64,000 bases of DNA from Diaminobutyricimonas aerilata. Its GTDB lineage: Bacteria > Actinomycetota > Actinomycetes > Actinomycetales > Microbacteriaceae. The stretch spans positions 3,061,304 through 3,125,303 of the forward strand of contig NZ_PGFF01000001.1 of the NCBI RefSeq assembly GCF_002797715.1, written 5' to 3'. The notes beneath the pieces are model-generated. The model was given only the letters and a program-made list of their open reading frames with translations, was not told where the DNA came from and ran no database searches. Shown here piece after piece: positions 34,734-43,626 of the stretch; the stretch's first letter is position 1; every line of letters begins with the position of its first letter. Both the position numbers and the translations under genes were made by a program.

Positions 34734-36881
34734 ATGTCCGTGAACGCGCAAGATGCCCGGGAACTCCGATGGGGCGGCGATCGCATCGCCCTGTCGTTCC
34801 TCGTCGACCCCGGCGCCGCCGTGTCTCTCATCACGGTGGCCGACGCCGCGGGCGGCGCCGCCCGTCTCGAACCGACGGACCGCCGGGCGGACCCGCACCG
34901 CGATCAACCGCTCGTCGAGGTGTCGGCGCACGGACACGGCCGCTTCCCCGGCGGTTACCGGCACGTCGACACGGTGATCGGACGGCGGCTGCGCTACCTC
35001 GACCACCACGATCGCGAGGTCGACGGCGGCCGCGAGTTGCGCATCCGGCAGACCGACGCCGACACGAGCCTCGTCGCGACGAGCGTGTTCCGTGTCGCCG
35101 AGGGTGTACCGGCCGTGCGGGCCTGGACCGAGATCGAGTGCGACACTCCGCTCGTGCTCGACTTCGTCTCGAGCCTCGCGACCGGGGCCGTCTACGACGC
35201 GACCGGACGCGGCATCGACGGGCTCGACCTGCTGTCGGCCGCGAGCGACTGGGTGGCCGAGAGCCGCTGGGAGCGCCGGCCGCTGCGGCGCATCGGACTC
35301 GCGCGCATCGACCGAGAGTTGCAGCACCACCCGCCGCGCAGCCGATACGTGATCGGCTCGCGCGGGGCCTGGTCGACCGGTGAGGCGCTGCCGACGGGCG
35401 TGCTCCTGCCCACCGACGGCGACCGCGACGCGCTGTGCAGCGCGTGGCAGGTCGAGCACAACGGACCCTGGTTGTACGAACTGGGCGAGACGCGGTCCGG
35501 GGCGTACCTGCTGCTCGCGGGCCCGACCGACCAGGAGCATCAGTGGTCGCATCGACTGCTTCCGGGCGAGCCCTTCGTCTCCGTGCCCGTGTCGCTCGCG
35601 GTCGGCCGCGGCGGAGCCGACGGCGCGCTGGCCGCCCTCACCGCCCAGCGCCGCGCCATCCGCCGGCACCGGCCCGTCGACGACACCCTGCCGGTCGTGT
35701 TCAACGACTACATGAACACGCTCATGGGCGACCCCACGCGCGACAAGCTGCTGCCGCTCATCGACGCGGCCGCCGAGGCCGGTGCCGATGCGTTCTGCAT
35801 CGACGCCGGGTGGTACGCCGAGGGCACCTGGTGGGACTCGGTCGGGGCGTGGGAGCCGGCGGCGAGCCGCTTCCCGCACGGCATCCGCGAAGTGATCGAC
35901 CGCATCCGGGAGCACGGGATGGTCGCCGGGCTCTGGCTCGAGCCGGAGGTGGTCGGGGTGCGCTCGCCGCTCGCCCGTTCGCTGCCCGACTCCGCCTTCT
36001 TCTCGCGGGACGGCGTGCGCGTCGCGGAGCACGGCCGGCACCTGCTCGACCTGCGCGACCCGGCCGCACGCGCCCACGTCGACGCGGTCGTCGACCGCCT
36101 CGTGGGCGAGTACGGCATCGCGTTCATCAAGCTCGACCACAACACGATGCCCGGACCGGGATCCGACGCGCACGGCCTCTCGGCCGGCGCCGGGCTGCTC
36201 GGGCACTCCCGCGCGCTGCTCGACTGGATCGACGACGTGCAGGCGCGGCACCCGCAGCTGCTCATCGAGAACTGCTCGTCGGGCGCGATGCGGATGGACT
36301 ACGCGATGCTCTCGCGGCTGCACCTCCAGTCGACCTCCGACCAGCAGGACCCGGTGATGTACGCGCCCATCGCGGCGGCCGCGCCGGCGTCGATCCTGCC
36401 GGAACAGGCGGGTCATTGGGCGTACCCGAACGAGCGGATGGACGACGAGCTGTTCACCCTCTCCCTCGTGAACGGCATGCTCGGCCGGATGTACCTGTCC
36501 GGCTACCTCAACCGCATGGCACCCGCACGTCGCGCCCTTGTCGCCGAGGCGGTGGCCGCGCACAAGGCGCTCCTGCCCGCCCTGACCCGCTCGACGGCGC
36601 TGTGGCCGCTGGGGCTGCCGGACTGGGAGGCGCCGTGGGTGGCGCTCGCCCTCGGGGCCGACGACGCGGTGCACCTCTCGGTGTGGCGCCGGCCCGGGGC
36701 GGAGCCCGAGGTGGCGCTGCCGTTCCCGACGCTGCGCGGCCGCGGACTCGCCGTGGAGCCGTACTTCCCGGCCCAGCCGAACGGCTGGCAGTGGCGATGG
36801 GACCCCGACGCGGGTGTGCTCACCGTCCACACGACGGTCGAGGCCCCGAGCGCGCGCGTACTGCGGCTGCGCGAGGCCTGA
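34734..36881 (+). CDS. GH36 family alpha-galactosidase (divergent member)
   Basis: 715 residues, predicted alpha-galactosidase. Nucleophile D468 in IKLDHN, acid/base D536 in STSDQQD, WLEPEVVG and IENCSSGAMRMD motifs. It differs clearly from the enzyme at 1.9 kb (CIDAGWYAEGTWWD instead of DDGWFRG), so a different linkage or polymer side chain is likely. GH36 also contains alpha-N-acetylgalactosaminidases. The start is four bases after the beta-mannosidase stop. Removing galactose side groups before mannosidase action would be its logical role. Confidence 0.88.
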   Translation: MSVNAQDARELRWGGDRIALSFLVDPGAAVSLITVADAAGGAARLEPTDRRADPHRDQPLVEVSAHGHGRFPGGYRHVDTVIGRRLRYLDHHDREVDGGRELRIRQTDADTSLVATSVFRVAEGVPAVRAWTEIECDTPLVLDFVSSLATGAVYDATGRGIDGLDLLSAASDWVAESRWERRPLRRIGLARIDRELQHHPPRSRYVIGSRGAWSTGEALPTGVLLPTDGDRDALCSAWQVEHNGPWLYELGETRSGAYLLLAGPTDQEHQWSHRLLPGEPFVSVPVSLAVGRGGADGALAALTAQRRAIRRHRPVDDTLPVVFNDYMNTLMGDPTRDKLLPLIDAAAEAGADAFCIDAGWYAEGTWWDSVGAWEPAASRFPHGIREVIDRIREHGMVAGLWLEPEVVGVRSPLARSLPDSAFFSRDGVRVAEHGRHLLDLRDPAARAHVDAVVDRLVGEYGIAFIKLDHNTMPGPGSDAHGLSAGAGLLGHSRALLDWIDDVQARHPQLLIENCSSGAMRMDYAMLSRLHLQSTSDQQDPVMYAPIAAAAPASILPEQAGHWAYPNERMDDELFTLSLVNGMLGRMYLSGYLNRMAPARRALVAEAVAAHKALLPALTRSTALWPLGLPDWEAPWVALALGADDAVHLSVWRRPGAEPEVALPFPTLRGRGLAVEPYFPAQPNGWQWRWDPDAGVLTVHTTVEAPSARVLRLREA

Positions 36882-36882
36882 A

Positions 36883-36905
36883 CGGCGGTCGCCCGGCGAC
36901 CGCCG
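36883..36905. terminator. bidirectional hairpin between convergent operons
   Basis: CGGCGGTCGC, a three-base loop and its exact complement fill the 25-base gap between the GH36 stop and the oppF-like stop. No T-run. Confidence 0.65.
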
Positions 36906-36906
36906 C

Positions 36907-37812
36907 TCACGCCGCGGCGGTGGCCGTCGTCGTCGAGCCCGCCTGCACCCATTCGCCGCGGTGATGGTCGTAGCAGACGGAGTTGTCGAGGGCCGAGCGG
37001 TCGAAGGTCGTCTCCGACGACACGACCTTGCCCGGGCGTTCCGGGTCGGGAGCGGCGAGGGCGAGCAGCTTCGTGTAGTCGTGGTGGGGGTCGAGGATGA
37101 CCGCGTCGGCCGGTCCACGCTCGACGACGCGTCCCCGGTAGAGCACGAGGATCTCGTCGGAGAAGTGCCGCGCCGTGGCGAGGTCGTGGGTGATGTAGAG
37201 CACGGCGAGGTTGTCCTCGCGCTGCAGCCGTCCCATGAGGTTGAGCACCCCGAGGCGGATCGACACGTCGAGCATCGACACCGGTTCGTCGGCGATGAGC
37301 ACTTGCGCGCCGGGGGCGAGCGCCCGCGCGATGGCCACGCGCTGGCGCTGCCCGCCCGACAACTCGTGCGGGCGCCGGGCGGCGAACTCCCCGGCGGGCG
37401 TGAGGTTCACCCGCTCGAGCATCTCGAGCACGCGCTGGTTCGTCTCCCGGGCGCCGCGCGTGCGCTGGTGCAGCAGTAGCGGCCGCGCGATGTGGTGCTC
37501 GATGGAGTGGAAGGGGTTCAACGAGGCGAAGGGATCCTGGAAGACCATCTGCACGTGCCGGCGGTAGAGGGAACCCATCACCGGCGTGCGGTCGTCGAGT
37601 CGCACGTCGATGTGCCCCGACGAGGGCTTCTCGAGCTTCGCCAGCATCCGCGCGATCGTCGACTTGCCCGACCCGGACTCCCCCACCAGTGCGACCGTGC
37701 GCCCGGGCAGCAGGTCGAACGAGACGCGGTCGACGGCCCGGAACGGCGTCCGCCGCAGGCCCTTCCGCAGGCTGAAGTCCTTGGTCAGGTCACGCACCTC
37801 GACGCTCGTCAT
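36907..37812 (-). CDS. Opp/Dpp-type ABC transporter ATP-binding protein (OppF-like)
   Basis: 301 residues. Walker A GESGSGKST, Q-loop VFQDPFASLNP, signature LSGGQRQRVAIARAL, Walker B VLIADEP and H-loop YITHDL. The C-terminal part (DYTKLLALAAPDP) is typical of oligopeptide-type ATPases. The ATG overlaps the oppD-like stop (ATGA). Last gene of a five-gene transporter operon. The Opp family also takes up oligosaccharides, and the adjacent mannosidase suggests that use. Confidence 0.9.
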   Translation of the reverse strand: MTSVEVRDLTKDFSLRKGLRRTPFRAVDRVSFDLLPGRTVALVGESGSGKSTIARMLAKLEKPSSGHIDVRLDDRTPVMGSLYRRHVQMVFQDPFASLNPFHSIEHHIARPLLLHQRTRGARETNQRVLEMLERVNLTPAGEFAARRPHELSGGQRQRVAIARALAPGAQVLIADEPVSMLDVSIRLGVLNLMGRLQREDNLAVLYITHDLATARHFSDEILVLYRGRVVERGPADAVILDPHHDYTKLLALAAPDPERPGKVVSSETTFDRSALDNSVCYDHHRGEWVQAGSTTTATAAA

Positions 37813-38711
37813 CGCGCCTCCTCCTCGTCGACGCCCGAGCGGATGAATGCCCCGCGTGCGCCGCTCAGGCTGGGGAAGGACCCCAGCAGCTTCTTCGTGT
37901 AGTCGTGCGTCGGCGCGCGGTAGATCTGGTCGCTCGGAGCGAGCTCGACGATCTCACCCGCGAGCATGACCGCGATGCGGTCGCTGATCTCGAGCAGCAG
38001 TGGCAGGTCGTGCGTGATGAAGATCACGGCGAACGACAGCTCGTCCTTGAGCCGCACGATCTCGCGCAGGATGTCGCGCTGCACGACGACGTCGAGCGCG
38101 GTCGTCGGCTCGTCCATCACCATGAGCTGCGGCTCGAGCAGCATCGCCATCGCGATCATGACGCGCTGGCGCATCCCGCCCGAGAGCTCGTGGGGATACG
38201 ACCGCATCCGCGCCGGGTCGACTCCGACGCGACGCAGCACATCCTCCGACCGCTGCCGGCGCTCGGCCCGGGACATGCCGGGGCGGTGGGTGCGCAGGGT
38301 GTCGTCGAGCTGGGCCTTCACCGTGGTCACCGGGTTGAGCGCGTTCATCGCCCCCTGGAACACCATCGACAGCTTGTCCCAGCGGAACCGGCGCAGCTCG
38401 TCGTTCTCGAGCGCGAGCACGTCGATGTCGTCACCCGAGCGGTCGTGGAACGTGATCGATCCCTCGGCGATGCGCGCCGGCGGGCGGTGGAGGCGGTTGA
38501 TCGCGTAGGCGAGCGTCGTCTTCCCGCACCCCGACTCGCCCGCGAGCCCCAGGATCTCTCCGGGTGCGAGGGTGAGCGACGCGTTCTTGACGGCCGTGAC
38601 GGGTCGCTCGACCTCGTAGACGACGGAGAGGTTCTCGACGGTGAGTACCGCCGGGCGTCGGCTGCCTCCGCCGCGGGTGTCGGAGACGGGAGGGGTGGTG
38701 AGGGTCGTCAT
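37809..38711 (-). CDS. Opp/Dpp-type ABC transporter ATP-binding protein (OppD-like)
   Basis: 300 residues. Walker A GESGCGKTT, Q-loop VFQGAMNALNPV (the GAMNALNP form seen in OppD), signature LSGGMRQRVMIAMAM, Walker B LMVMDEP, H-loop FITHDL. The start at 38711 overlaps the permease stop by four bases; the frame stays open upstream to 39164 but without homology. Works as a heterodimer with the OppF-like protein. Confidence 0.9.
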   Translation of the reverse strand: MTTLTTPPVSDTRGGGSRRPAVLTVENLSVVYEVERPVTAVKNASLTLAPGEILGLAGESGCGKTTLAYAINRLHRPPARIAEGSITFHDRSGDDIDVLALENDELRRFRWDKLSMVFQGAMNALNPVTTVKAQLDDTLRTHRPGMSRAERRQRSEDVLRRVGVDPARMRSYPHELSGGMRQRVMIAMAMLLEPQLMVMDEPTTALDVVVQRDILREIVRLKDELSFAVIFITHDLPLLLEISDRIAVMLAGEIVELAPSDQIYRAPTHDYTKKLLGSFPSLSGARGAFIRSGVDEEEAR

Positions 38712-39706
38712 CGCACGGCCTTCCTGCGCTCGAGGCGGAGTGCCTGGCGGGCACGCTTGCGGTGCAGGCGCACGTTCTTGAGCTTGGGGTTGATGATCTC
38801 GTCGATCGAGAAGTTGATGAGCGACAGGCCCATGCCGAACAAGGCGATGATGAGCCCGGGAGGACCGAACCACCACCACGCCCCGAGCGGCAGCGCGAAA
38901 CCGTTCTGGGCGTAGAAGAGCATCGTGCCGAGGGTCGACGAGTTCGACGCGCCGAGGCCGATGAACGACAACCCGGCCTCGCCGAGGATCGCCGCGATGA
39001 CCGCGAACACGAACTGCGACGCGAGCACCGGCAGCAGGTTCGGCAGGATCTCGACGGTGATCACGCGCCACGGCTTCTCGCCGGCGACCCGCGCCGCCGC
39101 GACGTAGTCGCGATTGCGGATCGACAGCGTCTGCGCCCGCAGCACGCGAGCGGACGCGGCCCATCCCGTGACGGCCAGCACGACCGCGATCGTCCAGAGT
39201 CCGCGCGACTCGCGGGGCACGAAACCGGAGATCACGATCACGAGCGGCAAGCCCGGGATGACGAGGAACACGTTCGACAGCAGCGAGAACGCCTCGTCGG
39301 CGAAGCCGCCGAGGTACGCGCCGAGGATGCCGAACACGGCCGACAGCGCCGTGGCGAGCACGCCGACGATGAGTCCGATGATGAGCGAGCCGCGGGTGGC
39401 GTGGGCGAGTTGGGCGAGCACGTCCTGCCCGGTCTGGGTGGTTCCGAGCGGATGCTCCCCGGTCGGCCCGGTGAGCCCCGCGTCGCGGATGGCGTTCGGG
39501 TCACCCACGAGGAACGGCCCGATGATGCCGAACAGCGCGATCGCGCCGACGATGATGAGTCCGAGCGCGAGCCACGGCGTCATGGTGGGCACGAGGAGGC
39601 GCCACGAGGAGCGCGGGGGCGTGCCGCCGCGGCGAGCGTTCTCGGCCGCGAGCACGTCGGCGTCGTCGGCGGCGGTCGGCTGGGTGGTGGGGCTGACGTT
39701 GGTCAT
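38708..39706 (-). CDS. Opp/Dpp-type ABC transporter permease (OppC-like)
   Basis: 332 residues with an N-terminal cytoplasmic extension (TQPTAADDADVLAAENARRGG), OppC-specific N-terminal helix, six helices and the coupling loop YVAAARVAGEKPWRVITVEILP. HPLGTTQTGQDVLAQLAHATR is characteristic of OppC/DppC. Starts 12 bases after the OppB-like stop. Confidence 0.92.
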   Translation of the reverse strand: MTNVSPTTQPTAADDADVLAAENARRGGTPPRSSWRLLVPTMTPWLALGLIIVGAIALFGIIGPFLVGDPNAIRDAGLTGPTGEHPLGTTQTGQDVLAQLAHATRGSLIIGLIVGVLATALSAVFGILGAYLGGFADEAFSLLSNVFLVIPGLPLVIVISGFVPRESRGLWTIAVVLAVTGWAASARVLRAQTLSIRNRDYVAAARVAGEKPWRVITVEILPNLLPVLASQFVFAVIAAILGEAGLSFIGLGASNSSTLGTMLFYAQNGFALPLGAWWWFGPPGLIIALFGMGLSLINFSIDEIINPKLKNVRLHRKRARQALRLERRKAVR

Positions 39707-39718
39707 GGTGTCTCCCGC

Positions 39719-40708
39719 CTAGCTGCGCGCACGGGTGCGCGGGTCGATGAGGCCGTAGAGCAGGTCGACGATGAGGTTCGCGCCGAGCACCGCCAGGGTG
39801 ATGAACAGGAACAACCCCTGCATGAGCGCGTAGTCGTTGTTGGTGACCGCGGTGAGCATCTTCGATCCGATACCGGGGTACGAGAACACCTGCTCGGTGA
39901 TGATCGATCCCGACACCACGAACCCGAGCGAGATCGCGAATCCGGCCACGCTCGGCAGCACCGCGTTGCGGGCGGCATAGGCGCGCAGGATGCGTGCGTT
40001 CGAGAGCCCCTTCGCCTGCGCCGTCAGGATGTAGTCCTCCGACAGCGTCGAGACCATCATGTTGCGCATCCCGAGCAGCCAGCCGCCGACCGAGGCGAGC
40101 ACGATCGTGAGCGCGGGCAGGAAGCCGTACTGGATGGTCGAGGAGATGAACTCGGGGCTGAACGCCGGGTCGAGCACCACGTCGTAGCCGCCCTGCGAGG
40201 GGAACAGCTTCATCGTCGTCGCGAAGACGTAGACGAGGATGAGCGCGAGCCAGAAGTACGGCACCGCGGCGAGCAGGGTGGTCGAGGGCACGAGGGAGTC
40301 GACCCACGTTCCGGGCTTCCAGCCCACGAAGGCCCCGAGCGCGACGCCGAGTACCGCGGCGATGATCGTCGCGATGCCGACGAGGGCGATCGTCCAGGGC
40401 AGCGAGGTCGCGATGACCTCGGACACCGGCGCCGGGAAGTAGCTCACCGAGAGTCCGAGGTCACCGCGGAACACGTTGACCAGGTAGTTGCCGTACTGAG
40501 ACAGCAGCGGTTCCGAGGAGTCGCCGCCCAGGAGGAGCTCGTAGGCCTTCCGGGTCTCGGAGGTCACCACGCCGCCGCGCTGTTGCAGCTTGGCGAGCAG
40601 GATGTCGACCGGATTGCCGGGCAGCATGCGCGGGATCAGGAAGTTGAGGGTCAGTGCGGCCCACAGTGCCACGAGGTAGAACCCCAGCTTGCGTACGAAG
40701 TAGTTCAC
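39719..40708 (-). CDS. Opp/Dpp-type ABC transporter permease (OppB-like)
   Basis: 329 residues. Begins with a membrane helix (FVRKLGFYLVALWAALTLNF) and LIPRMLPGNPVD, the OppB N-terminal signature. The coupling loop is YILTAQAKGLSNARILRAYA. A FSYPGIGSKMLTAVTNNDY segment lies near the C-terminus. It follows the binding-protein gene after 49 bases. Confidence 0.92.
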   Translation of the reverse strand: MNYFVRKLGFYLVALWAALTLNFLIPRMLPGNPVDILLAKLQQRGGVVTSETRKAYELLLGGDSSEPLLSQYGNYLVNVFRGDLGLSVSYFPAPVSEVIATSLPWTIALVGIATIIAAVLGVALGAFVGWKPGTWVDSLVPSTTLLAAVPYFWLALILVYVFATTMKLFPSQGGYDVVLDPAFSPEFISSTIQYGFLPALTIVLASVGGWLLGMRNMMVSTLSEDYILTAQAKGLSNARILRAYAARNAVLPSVAGFAISLGFVVSGSIITEQVFSYPGIGSKMLTAVTNNDYALMQGLFLFITLAVLGANLIVDLLYGLIDPRTRARS

Positions 40709-40757
40709 GTCGTCCGATCCCCCACCGTCTCGAGCTCCTCCATCACGTTCCCGCCCC

Positions 40758-42455
40758 TCAGTCGCTCTTCGGGGTGAGCCGCTTGTAGATCTCGGCGTTG
40801 TCGGGCGACGCCCACACGGCCGGGAATGCGTAGAGGTCGTCGAGCGTCGGCCACCCCTCGAACTTCTGGGCGTTGAACTCGCTCGTGGTGCCCCCGGTCA
40901 TGATCGGGATGTACGGCATGTTCTCGACGATGGCCGCCTGGATGATGTCGAACTGCGTCTGGCGCGCGGCGTCGTCGTCGGGGTTCGTCGCGGCCAGTGC
41001 CTCGACGGCCGCGTCGACCGCCGGGTCGCTGAACCGGGCGATGTTCATCGGCGCGGACTCTCCGACGGCGGCGGTGTTCTTCGTCGTGAAGTAGTTGTTG
41101 TACAGGTAGAAGGGGTCGGCCGCCGCGCCCTGACCGAGCGAGTCGATCGCGAGCTGGAAGTTGCCGCGACCCTTCTTGTCGGTCCACTCGTTCCAGGATG
41201 ACTGGGCGGCGCTGACCTCGATGCCGGCCGCCTTCAGCTGCTGCGCGAGGGTGTCGATCGCGGTGATGTAGTCCGTCCATCCGGTGACGACCTCGACGGT
41301 GAGCGACAGCGGCTGCCCGTCCTTCTCGTAGATGCCCTCGGAGTTCTTCGCCCATCCGGCTCCCTCGAGGATCTCCGCGGCCTTGTCGGGGTCGGCCTTC
41401 ATGGGCGCGACCGGCTCGGCCACCTGGTCGGAGATGGCGTCGGCCTGCGAGGTGGTGAGGGCGAAGGTCGGCGACACCTCGCTCGCGGTGTTCTGGAAGG
41501 CGAGCGAGTTCATCTGGTCGCGGTCCATCGCGTAGTAGATCGCGTGGCGCACGGCCGGGTCGGTCTGCGGACCGGTGCAGCCGAGCTCGACGCTCGAGCA
41601 GGTGTGCAGCACCATCTGATTGAGCGGCACGGTGATCGCCTCGTAGCCGGGGTAGTTCTTCGACACGTTGGCGATGTCGGGCACGGGACCGGTCTGCCAG
41701 TCGATCGTGCCCGCGGCGAGCGCGTCCGCTCCGGCCGTGTTGCCCGAGAGCGAGACGTAGCGGAGCGCCTTCACGGCCGGCTCGCCGTCCCAGTAGTCGG
41801 GGTTCGCCTTGAGGGTGTAGGCCTGCGGCTTGAAGTTGTCGAGGGTGAACGGGCCGGTCCCGACCGGCTCCGAGATGACGTCGGTGGTCGGGTCGATCTC
41901 CGACCAGATGTGCTCGGGCACGATCGGCGTGCGGCTCAGTACGGAGGGGCCGGTGGTGAACGCCGAGTGGTCCCACGTGAAGGTGACGTGCGTCTCGTCG
42001 GTCGCGGTGATCGTGCCGTCGAATCCGCCGGTGTTGATCGACGGGGTGTCGAGGATCATCTGGAAGGTGAAGACGACGTCGTCGGCCGTGAACGGCTCGC
42101 CGTCCGACCAGGTGACGTCCTCGCGCAGGGTGACGTCGAGCTGCGTGCCGTCTTCGTTCCAGGTGTACTCGGTGCCGAGCAGCGGCACGGGCTCTTCGGC
42201 GTTGATGTTCGTGATGAAGAACAGGCCTTCGAAGATCGTGCCGATGCCGCCGATCTGCGACGGCGAATAGGGGTTGAAGTTGATCTGGTAGTCGCCGGAC
42301 TGGCCGGTGTAGGCGACCAGAGTGTCGGCGGAGGTGGAGCCGCCGCTCGAGCCGGCCGCGCAGCCGGCGAGGGCGGTGACCGCGGCGAGCGCTGCCGCCG
42401 CGACCGAGAGACGCCGCCGCGTGGAACGGCGGCGGGTGTTCGCTGTGAGGATCAT
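40758..42455 (-). CDS. Opp/Dpp-type ABC transporter substrate-binding lipoprotein
   Basis: A 565-residue extracellular solute-binding protein (family 5). The signal peptide ends TALAGCAAG (Cys32 lipidated). Family features include GLFFITNINAEEPVPLLGTEYTW and the WSDGEPFTADDVVFTFQ block. The family binds peptides, but relatives in Thermotoga bind mannobiose, cellobiose and other oligosaccharides beside matching glycosidases. Context here (beta-mannosidase, GH36, sugar regulators) favours an oligosaccharide. First gene of the operon, with its own promoter at 42541-42569. Confidence 0.92.
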   Translation of the reverse strand: MILTANTRRRSTRRRLSVAAAALAAVTALAGCAAGSSGGSTSADTLVAYTGQSGDYQINFNPYSPSQIGGIGTIFEGLFFITNINAEEPVPLLGTEYTWNEDGTQLDVTLREDVTWSDGEPFTADDVVFTFQMILDTPSINTGGFDGTITATDETHVTFTWDHSAFTTGPSVLSRTPIVPEHIWSEIDPTTDVISEPVGTGPFTLDNFKPQAYTLKANPDYWDGEPAVKALRYVSLSGNTAGADALAAGTIDWQTGPVPDIANVSKNYPGYEAITVPLNQMVLHTCSSVELGCTGPQTDPAVRHAIYYAMDRDQMNSLAFQNTASEVSPTFALTTSQADAISDQVAEPVAPMKADPDKAAEILEGAGWAKNSEGIYEKDGQPLSLTVEVVTGWTDYITAIDTLAQQLKAAGIEVSAAQSSWNEWTDKKGRGNFQLAIDSLGQGAAADPFYLYNNYFTTKNTAAVGESAPMNIARFSDPAVDAAVEALAATNPDDDAARQTQFDIIQAAIVENMPYIPIMTGGTTSEFNAQKFEGWPTLDDLYAFPAVWASPDNAEIYKRLTPKSD

Positions 42456-42540
42456 CGTTGGTCCTTTCTGGGCCCGCCTCCTCGGGGGAGGGCGGCGGGA
42501 CGGGAGAGGCGACGACGGAGGACGTCGTCGTCGACGCCCA

Positions 42541-42569
42541 TTCTTACGCTGCTAAATTTAGTAGGTCAA
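42541..42569 (-). promoter_or_regulatory. promoter of the Opp-type operon with AT-rich operator
   Basis: Read leftward: TTGACC (42569-42564), 17 bases, TAAGAA (42546-42541). The spacer contains CTAAATTTAG (42552-42561), part of a 16-base palindrome with one mismatch (42549-42564). Such AT-rich palindromes in GC-rich DNA are typical ROK or LacI operators. The rest of 42456-42675 shows only the leader and the tail of the regulator gene. Confidence 0.6.
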
Positions 42570-42675
42570 GTAGTTGGCGAAACACGTCGTCATGACCCCA
42601 TCGGGGACAACGATCCCAGGTCGCTCGGACGGCGACGACGGAGCCGGACGCCGGCGGGCCCGGCGCCGGGACGGG

Positions 42676-43542
42676 TCAGGCGGGCGGTGCGGTCGTGCCG
42701 CGCTCGACGACGACCGCGCTCGGCGCGTGCACGACGGTGCCGCGCTCCCCGCGGATCGCGTCGACGAGCCCGCGCGCCGCGGCGGCGCCGACGGTGCGCA
42801 CATCCCGCTGCATGACCGACAGCGGCGGATCGCTCAACTGGCACAGCACGGAGTCGTCCCAGGCGAGCAGCGACAGGTCGTGCGGCACGCGGAGGCCGTC
42901 GGCCTTCGCCGCCTCGAGTCCGGCGGTCGCGGTGAGGGCGTTGTCGTAGATGATCGCCGTGGGTGCGAATCCGGCGAGCAGCGCGCGGGTTCCGTCGGCG
43001 CCCGACGCGACGCTGTAGTCGCCTTCGATGCTCTCGCCCGTGACGCCGTACCTCGCGACCGCCGCGTCGAACGCGGTGGAGCGCGCGATCGTGTGCAGCA
43101 GCCCACCGGGACCGGCGACACGGCCGATCCGTCGGTGACCGAGACCGACGAGGAACGCGACCGCATCCTCGACCGCTCGCGCGTTGTCGACGTCGACGCT
43201 CGGCAGAGGCCACGACGGGTCGCCGCCCAGCAGGATCGCGGGCAGCTCGAGCTCGCTCAACAGAGCCACGCGCGGGTCGTCCTCGACGAAGTCGGCCACG
43301 ACGACGCCGGCCACCTCGCGGGTGCGGGACCAGCGTCGGTAGTCGACCGTCTCCTCCGCCGGGTCGTCGATGACACGCAACAGCACGGCGCCGTCGAGCG
43401 GCAGGAGCACGTCCTCCATGCCGAGCACGAGGTCGGTGTAGAACGGCTCGACTCCCCCGGCTCCGGGGGTGCGACGGGCCACGACAGCGACGACGAGGTC
43501 GCCGCGGTGCGATGATTCGTCGTGAGCGGTCGGGTGCGGCAC
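42676..43542 (-). CDS. LacI-like effector-binding protein without a DNA-binding domain
   Basis: 288 residues, homologous to the C-terminal effector domain of LacI/GalR regulators: DLVVAVVARRTPGAGGVEPFY, GLGHRRIGRVAGP, SLLAWDDSVLCQLSDPPLSV, and VVVERGTTAPP. No helix-turn-helix precedes it. The GTG at 43542 is probably the true start: GATACT lies exactly six bases upstream (leaderless form), and the next bases belong to the divergent ROK gene's leader. It could be a sensor partner of another regulator, or a truncated gene under a new promoter. Neighbours are the Opp-type operon downstream and the ROK regulator. Confidence 0.78.
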   Translation of the reverse strand: MPHPTAHDESSHRGDLVVAVVARRTPGAGGVEPFYTDLVLGMEDVLLPLDGAVLLRVIDDPAEETVDYRRWSRTREVAGVVVADFVEDDPRVALLSELELPAILLGGDPSWPLPSVDVDNARAVEDAVAFLVGLGHRRIGRVAGPGGLLHTIARSTAFDAAVARYGVTGESIEGDYSVASGADGTRALLAGFAPTAIIYDNALTATAGLEAAKADGLRVPHDLSLLAWDDSVLCQLSDPPLSVMQRDVRTVGAAAARGLVDAIRGERGTVVHAPSAVVVERGTTAPPA

Positions 43543-43626
43543 TCTGGCAGTATCGCGCACAGGACGCACGGTCCGGGTGCCGGGCCGGCACGCGGCACGG
43601 GATGGACCCGCGCGGAAGGACGACGG

